A DNA stretch of 64,000 bases from assembly GCA_963853835.1 (NCBI GenBank), contig OY970820.1:46598907-46662906 (forward strand), in the 5' to 3' direction. The position numbers and the translations under genes were made by a program. The DNA comes from Calendula officinalis. Its lineage: Eukaryota; Streptophyta; Magnoliopsida; Asterales; Asteraceae. Below the pieces are notes generated by a model. It searched no databases, had not been told where the DNA came from, and saw nothing but the letters and a program-made list of their open reading frames with translations. Below are positions 58,324 to 64,000 of this stretch, piece by piece. Positions within the stretch are counted from its first letter, which is position 1. Each line of letters starts with the position of its first letter.

Positions 58324-59190
58324 ATGGCAATGAAAAATCTATTGATCGCTAAAACAGATCTTCAATACTTTGAGTTTCACAACATGCTTGCTTTTCTAAG
58401 AATCCTAATGGCACAAGAAGCTTCAGACCAATTGTGATGTTCTTGAAGAACTCACCAATAATATTTGCTCTGACTGTACATCCAAAACTCTGTGAACAAC
58501 ATCTTGTTCAATTTTGGGAAAATGTTGAAAGAATAGAAGAACATAACACAATCAAGATTAAATCTGAAATAGATGGGAAGACTATTCTAATCTCAGAACA
58601 AACTATTAGAAAGCATCTTCAACTCAATGATGAGTCAGGTATATCTCTCTTATCTAAAGAAGTTTTAATAAAAAATGTTTTAAAAATGGGGTATGAAGGA
58701 AGAACTGATATTCAAACGTTTCAGAAAGGTCTTCTTTTACCTCAATGGAAATATTTGGTTCATACAATTCAACATTGTATGTCACCAAAGAAAAGTACTT
58801 GGAATGAGTTCAACAGATCAATAACATCTGCTGTTGTCTGTTTGTGCACATATCAAGTATTTAATTTTTTTAAAATGATCTTTAAAGGAATGCTTGGAAA
58901 CTTGTCTGTTTCAAAAATTTTAATGTATCCAAGATTCCTTGCACATATTTTTGATTATGAGATCCCAGATCTTGTAAAAACCAAAAACATTTTTCCCATT
59001 CCAGAATTAAATAAAAATGTTTACTCAAATACGAACAAGAAGTTCAATTTTTTTGGAAAGGTAACTCCATTTTTTGCAAACATGATCTATGACCAACCTC
59101 CAACTGGAGAAGGTTCAAGCCACCCCATTGAACCCCCAACCCACTCCATCACCCCACAAATCAGCCTAAACAGAATCCAATGAGTCCACT
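58324..59190 (+). pseudogene. Copia-C extra ORF downstream of pol, first part
   Basis: ATG at 58324 (MAMKNLLIAKTDLQYFEFHN), then a one-base frame change near 58400. The main frame (58434-59183) contains the conserved blocks VQFWENVERI, KIKSEIDGKTILISEQTIRKHLQLND, QKGLLLPQWKYLVHTI, STWNEFNRSITSAVVCL and MYPRFLAHIF. I recognise this pattern from abundant Asteraceae retrotransposon proteins of unknown function, which are positionally analogous to the env-like ORF of SIRE elements. No signal peptide or clear membrane segment is visible. The frame is then cut by an insertion at about 59190-60290. Confidence 0.65.
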
Positions 59191-60290
59191 CAATCAACCA
59201 CACCACAAAATTGAAGGGTTTCACTACGCACCATGCGACTGATCAACCACTTGGGTCGACCTCCTAGTGTACTTGGTTCGAACCTTGCTAACCAAGAACA
59301 TGAATTTGTTCTTGACCGGTTAAAACCAACTAGCTAATTTAATCCCTAAATGCGGAACTGGTATTAAACCTAATCCTTAAACCCTAAAGGATTGGGATGT
59401 TGGAGTTCTAGATTGGGTTAACAAGAAAGAAACATTGTACGAAGAACTCGAACACACACATTGCTTGTGTGGTTCGTTCGACCATCAACCAAAGAACCCT
59501 AGGGTTCTTTGGCCGAATTCGTCCAAAACATACCTTGTTGATTGCTTAAGATAGATCCACTGATGATGAACAAATCGAGCAATCTTCTAGTTGATCTAAG
59601 AAATGAACTTGTTCTTCAATACTTGAAGAACACGAAGAACACAAAGGCTTGTGTTTGTGTGTGTGTATTCGGCCGAAGCCAAGGAGGAGGAGGAGGAAGT
59701 ATTTCGTGTAATGGTCTAAGGGGTTTTAGGGTTACCCTAAGCCTCTTATTTATATACAAATAAGTTACGCTAAGAACCCTTCTAGTTTAATTAATATTGG
59801 ATCTTTAATTAAACTTCCTTTTAACACTTCCATCCCTTATAGTTTAACTAGTTTATTATTGTTGTACTTAACTATTAAATGTCTAGTATTAATACACTAA
59901 TAATTCGGTACCCATATACACGAATTATGTACTTGTATTTATACTTTCAATAATTAATTATATAATAACCTTTATATAATTTATACAGCAATATTATCCA
60001 ATTACTATATGATTTAATAGCTTTAAATCATATCATGGATAATCTATAATTAACACATTGTATATTTACTCAACTAGTAAATGTACAACTACTTGTATTA
60101 ATTAGTTAGTTAAACTAATCTAGTAATAAGTTAAACTTAACTTAATACTTAACTGATTCATAATGACTATTATGAATCATTCCTCTTCGTAGTATCATTG
60201 CTTATCTTGCTCGTATTACATGCACTCACCGGTGTGACCCTTAAGTGTTTCATAGGCATGGATATATCATCATAGGTTGACTAACTGTGC
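59190..60290 (-). mobile_element. LTR-like insertion in the Copia-C extra ORF
   Basis: Non-coding sequence interrupts the ORF for about 1.1 kb. Read on the minus strand it looks like a retroelement LTR: a GGGTCACACCGGTGAGTGCA phrase, a long AT-rich part, a TATATAAATAAG box (about 59750), a CT-rich transcribed part and TTCCGCATTTAGGG. It may be a solo LTR. I could not fix the TG...CA borders or a target duplication, so the limits are approximate. Confidence 0.4.
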
Positions 60291-63046
60291 ACATAAATCC
60301 TTCAAAAATGTCCTGAATGTGTCCTATGAACATGTTATTAAACCTCAGAGTGCTACTCTTCACTCTGAGGTAGACCAACCAAAAGCCAAACATATTTTAA
60401 CAACATACAAAAGGAAAAGACTTTCCAAAAAGGACACCAGGGAACCCATTGAGTCAACTCCTGACTCGAAGAGTTGTCCTCCAAGGAGGAGAGATGTCAT
60501 GAGGAAAGGGCTCCTACTACTAATGTACCCAAGGTTGGTGCACAGGACAATAGGAACATCATTAGGACCCAGACCTCGGAAACTTTGAGTGATGACTCAT
60601 CATTTAAGGCAGCTCTCAAAGGACCCATGGTGCCAAGAAACCATAAGGGGAGGTACTTCTGCTTCTTCTAGGAAGAAGAGAGTATCTAAAACACCCAATG
60701 AATCACCAAGCAGTGATGAGGGTAGAATGAAAATTCCTTAATTGATGGATAGGATGGAAAACCTTAAAGCCAATGTACCAAACAAGCTCGATGATCTACC
60801 TAGATGGAGTCAGGGCAGCATGGAACCAACACAATTGACGGATAGGAAGGAAAACCTTGAAACCACTATACAACATTGCCTGAATCTTTTGGACAATTAA
60901 GGGAGAACCATGAGCTATATGAAGCACTACATTAATGTGATGAACAGAAGATAGAAGAGGTTCGATTACAAGCTTCAAAGACAATCGAATCTTATCAGAA
61001 AGTTAAAGAAGAAGATTGTTGATAGTGAGGCTCAACAGGTTGAGTTCACTAAGGGGGAGAAGGATCATATACAAGAAATGATTGATGACTCAATTGCAGA
61101 AGCAGCAGCCTCCCTCTTAAATTTGAAAGAAGCTCATGGTGAAACAGGTCAGTTTAATGATGAAGACCTGAACAGAGGAGTTAGAAGCATGGATGAGGAT
61201 GTGTTTGTGTCTGCAATTCAACTCCAGCAGCAGCAGAACAAACACTTTCTCATACTACTGATGCTATGGGTGCTACTGATCCCATAAATACTACTGAGAT
61301 GGTGGAACAAACTGAAGAAATTCATACTACTGATCTTATGGAAGAAGATGTACAAGAGGCAACATCAGTAGTAAATGTCACGATTGCAGATCAAATACCA
61401 TCGCCAGTTACTACTGATACTGACACTACTTATGATATACCAGTAGTAAACACACAAGAAGAAACATCAGTAGTAAACTCCTCAAATTTGCAACTGGTGA
61501 TTTACAAACCCTTCAACTTGCAGTCTCTAATACAAGTAGTAACTACCTTGGTTACTACTGAGTCTGAAGAAATACCAGATCTCATTGAACCAGCAATAGT
61601 AATCCCAAGACCTCCAACACCAGAATTAAAACCTCTTATAATCCCAGATATTGATGATGATGTTAATTGGGATGAGGTTGATGAATGTGATTTACCTTCT
61701 CACCCCAAGATATTAGCAGAGAATAAAGTATATACATTTTCTCCTTCAATCAAGTTTGTACCAGTAATTGATATGAAGTACACTCCACTTCCAAAATGTG
61801 TGGGAAAAGGAAAAGAAAAATTTGATGATGATTATCCACACAGAGCTTTAGGTCATTATATGGTAAATAAAATTAATCTGGTTAGACCTTTAAAGCAATA
61901 CACACATGAAATATCAAAGGAAGTGTGCTAAAACTCAAGCTCTTGAAGATAAAAAAAATAGTTGAAGAAGAAAGATTAAAAAATGCAGCAATTCAAGAGA
62001 TTAAAGAATTTCTGATAGAAGATCAACAAGCAGAGTTAGACAAACAAAATAAAATAGAAGAAGAACATCTAAACTATCTTGAAGATCTAGTTACAGAGTG
62101 CAAAAGAGAAAAAGTTGATCTACCAGAAGAAATTCTTGAACAGAAAACCAAAATGGTCGAATATTTGAAAACAAAAGGTCACGGTGCAAAGTCTTTTGGA
62201 AGAATGAAGATGTTGAACATTGTTGACAAGTACTGCACTGCAAGAAAGAAAAAATTGGCAGAACCTGAAGAAGAAGAAGTTAAGGTCACAGAGTTGATTG
62301 ATATTGATCCTAAACTGGTGATTACCAGAAAACCAATGACTGGTGAATCCTCATATCCATCTGCCAGTAAAGGAAAATTAATAGATGTTGAAGAAGAGGC
62401 AAGGAAGAAAGCAAAACAAGACTTCCCAATACTTGATCAGGCTCAAGCTCCTCTACAGAATAATCCATTTATTAATTGGAGAGTTCTAAATAATGTGATT
62501 AAACTAATCAGAGAAGACAAAACAACTCAAAGATTCGGTGCTTGGAAACCAATGATCATGTCACTATCCAGAAGTGATGTAATCAAAGTGTTAATCATTG
62601 GTAAACCAATTATGTCTAAAAAGAAATGGAAGAACTCAGGTGATGGATATCTAACTGAGATGATAGATGCTGCATTTTATCCAAATGATTACCCTGAGAA
62701 ATTTGAAAGCAAAGAAGTTGTTTATGCTTGGAATGTTCTCCCAACAGTTAATTTGTACTTCTTTGAAATAGCTAGCAAAAGATGTGAACTGTTTCTGTTT
62801 GAAAAAGAGTACAATCATTCTGAAGAAACAATGTATCAAGCTATTTGTTGTTCCTTCATCAGACCTCATGATGTTGTAATGTTTGCAGAAAAATACAACT
62901 ATTTCATTAAGAAGAACATAAAGTATATCATTGAACAAAGAAGATTGAGAAATCAGCAAGTAAAAGAAGGTGATGAAAGGAGAGCTAAACTCTTAGAAGA
63001 GAAGAAGACAAAAGAGAAGGAAGAGAAAGAAAAAAAACTTGATTAA
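60277..63046 (+). pseudogene. Copia-C extra ORF downstream of pol, second part
   Basis: It resumes with a basic block (TTYKRKRLSKKDTREP) and passes through several frames to 61260. It then reads as a Thr/Asp-rich acidic segment built from TTD repeats (61266-61931) and, after a frame change at about 61925, as a charged coiled-coil-like region (IEEEHLNYLEDLVTECKRE) and a folded C-terminal part (PFINWRVLNNVIKLIREDKT, FGAWKPMIMSLSRSDVIKVL, AFYPNDYPEKFESKEVVYAW). It ends in a Lys/Glu-rich tail at 63046. The C-terminal part has no domain I can name. Confidence 0.55.
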
Positions 63047-63078
63047 TTAAAAGTGAATTAACAAGTTTAGGGGGAGAT

Positions 63079-63548
63079 TGTTGGGTTATAAGTGATACTC
63101 CTGATGCTGCAGTTGGTACTTAAAAAGACTTAGTACTGATGGGGCAGAATTTCAAGAAACACTACTGATCTTGGACTTACTACTGATGATCATGTTTACT
63201 ACTGATGATGATATATGGAGCTGATCGTGTCCGAGATCTTCGCAATTTTAGTTTAAAATTTGAATCTTTTTGTAATTCGAATGTAATCTAGTCCTAGAAT
63301 AACTAGGGTAAAAGTATAGGCTTCAAAGACTATTATATATCGTTCCTTATGAATTGTAAACATACGTGTATTGATCGATTAATATTACTACATTGAAGCT
63401 TTATGTGATAAACACTGTTCTTGTTTATTCTTATTCGATTTCCAGTTTACATTTTTCTTATTCAATCAACATAGTGTTAATCCGCTGTAACTTCTATTGT
63501 TGAGTAGATCTGTGATGTAATAACTTATTGAGTTATTCGATCCTGACA
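63079..63548 (+). repeat. Copia-C 3' LTR
   Basis: 470 bp, preceded by the polypurine tract AGGGGGAGA (63070-63077). Differences from the 5' LTR include a 3-bp GAT indel and a changed T run near 63405. Confidence 0.95.
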
Positions 63549-63553
63549 AATAA

Positions 63554-63950
63554 CATGTTCATGCGGTTATTTCATTAGTCACTTGTGTTGTCACATTTTT
63601 TGTGTTCTTCTAAACAATTATGTTAATAGAATTCTAGATGCGTACATAAATGTTGGATGGACAAAGAATCCGTTACTCGCAAATTCGATAGAAAGTAGAC
63701 ACATATATAGTCCTTGTGTTGAAGAAACTGAAAAAATAGCTGTACATATTCATTCCATAGTCGACGATTGTATTAGTTTGACGTGTGATAACATTGACAA
63801 GTTATCACAATTTTAGCTCGAGGACGAAATGCAATCGTTTAACAATGTTCAAAACAAGGAAGAGCTCTATTCTGAAATGTTAGGTGTGCATGTTACGTAC
63901 CTGGTACTGTTGTTATAAAGAACCCGCCAAAATCCGGCAGCAACGGTTAA
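63554..63950 (+). pseudogene. FAR1-related gene, continuation beyond Copia-C
   Basis: The frame RILDAYINVGWTKNPLLANSIES (63612-63810) and the later KNPPKSGSNG segment fit the C-terminal part of FAR1-related proteins. Together with 50300-51621 they are the two sides of the Copia-C insertion, which is supported by the AATAA duplication. Stops interrupt it. Confidence 0.6.
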
Positions 63951-63954
63951 AAAA

Positions 63955-64000
63955 GGATTAGGGGTGAGCATTTGGGCTGAAAAAACCGAACCAAAAACCG
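63955..64000. repeat. Start of a dispersed repeat cut by the window end
   Basis: GGGGTGAGCATTTGGGCTGA followed by AACCGAACCAAAAACCG resembles the edge of a common plant non-autonomous element. Only the first 40 or so bases are in the window. Confidence 0.3.

Larger units (their letters stand above)
51627..63548 (+). mobile_element. Copia-C: SIRE-like Ty1/Copia retrotransposon with post-pol ORF, full length
   Basis: LTRs at 51627-52101 and 63079-63548 begin TGTTGGGTTATAAG and end GATCCTGACA. AATAA flanks the element (51622-51626 and 63549-63553). A primer site, gag, pol and a long extra ORF lie between. It inserted in the FAR1-like pseudogene, whose two halves flank it. The two LTRs differ at about twenty positions by eye, clearly more than those of Copia-B. 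In-frame stops in gag and breaks in pol make it inactive. An LTR-like insertion interrupts the extra ORF. Confidence 0.96.

Noticed and set aside
59276..59295. GGTTCGAACC resembling a tRNA T-loop
   Set aside because: No cloverleaf can be drawn around it; it lies in the LTR-like insertion.

Overview
The window is plant nuclear DNA made almost entirely of nested transposable elements. The signs are AT-rich non-coding sequence, GT-AG introns, long TA microsatellites, Ty1/Copia LTR retrotransposons, CACTA (En/Spm) DNA transposons, a LINE fragment, MITEs and pieces of FAR1-, RPA1- and Ulp1-type genes. The protein flavours, above all the extra ORF downstream of pol in two Copia elements, resemble sequences I associate with Asteraceae. 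That family-level placement is an inference and was not tested. I see no ordinary single-copy host gene that looks intact.

Layout. 1-4835: repeats, a Ulp1-like fragment and copy A of a dispersed repeat. 4836-16084: a complete CACTA element (CACTA-1) with matching terminal inverted repeats and an AAA target duplication. It carries an uninterrupted 1081-residue tnp2 transposase, a second gene with a Ulp1-type protease domain and two apparent frameshifts, and an unusual cargo: a GRF zinc-finger/membrane microprotein, two divergent B3-like proteins, and a foldback carrying 20 nt of the miR172 sequence with its star strand. 16085-19860: a decayed Ulp1-like gene, copy B of the repeat, and an RPA1-like fragment split by a LINE. 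20380-38216: a minus-strand Copia element (Copia-A) with gag, pol and an extra ORF but only one LTR found. Its RNase H region is interrupted at 23799-31963 by a second CACTA element (CACTA-2, TSD CTT) whose genes are frameshifted. CACTA-2 also carries a 209-nt hairpin and a W-box-like array. 39970-47424: Copia-B, with two near-identical LTRs (TSD CTTTC) around badly decayed coding sequence. 48693-49549: two MITEs. 49570-51621: copy C of the repeat and a FAR1-like pseudogene, which is split by Copia-C at 51627-63548 (TSD AATAA) and resumes to the end of the window. Copia-C carries an extra ORF that is itself interrupted by an LTR-like insertion.

How the parts relate. Insertion order can be read from the nesting: RPA-like piece, then LINE; Copia-A, then CACTA-2; FAR1-like gene, then Copia-C, then LTR-like insertion. 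CACTA-1 is the best preserved unit. Its genes occur as divergent pairs (transposase/GRF protein, B3-like/B3-like), and the motif of its ends (TTGTTGCGG) recurs in clusters at internal gene boundaries. This suggests the end-binding protein could also control the element's own promoters. The miR172-like hairpin lies between the two B3-like genes and is the most unexpected observation.
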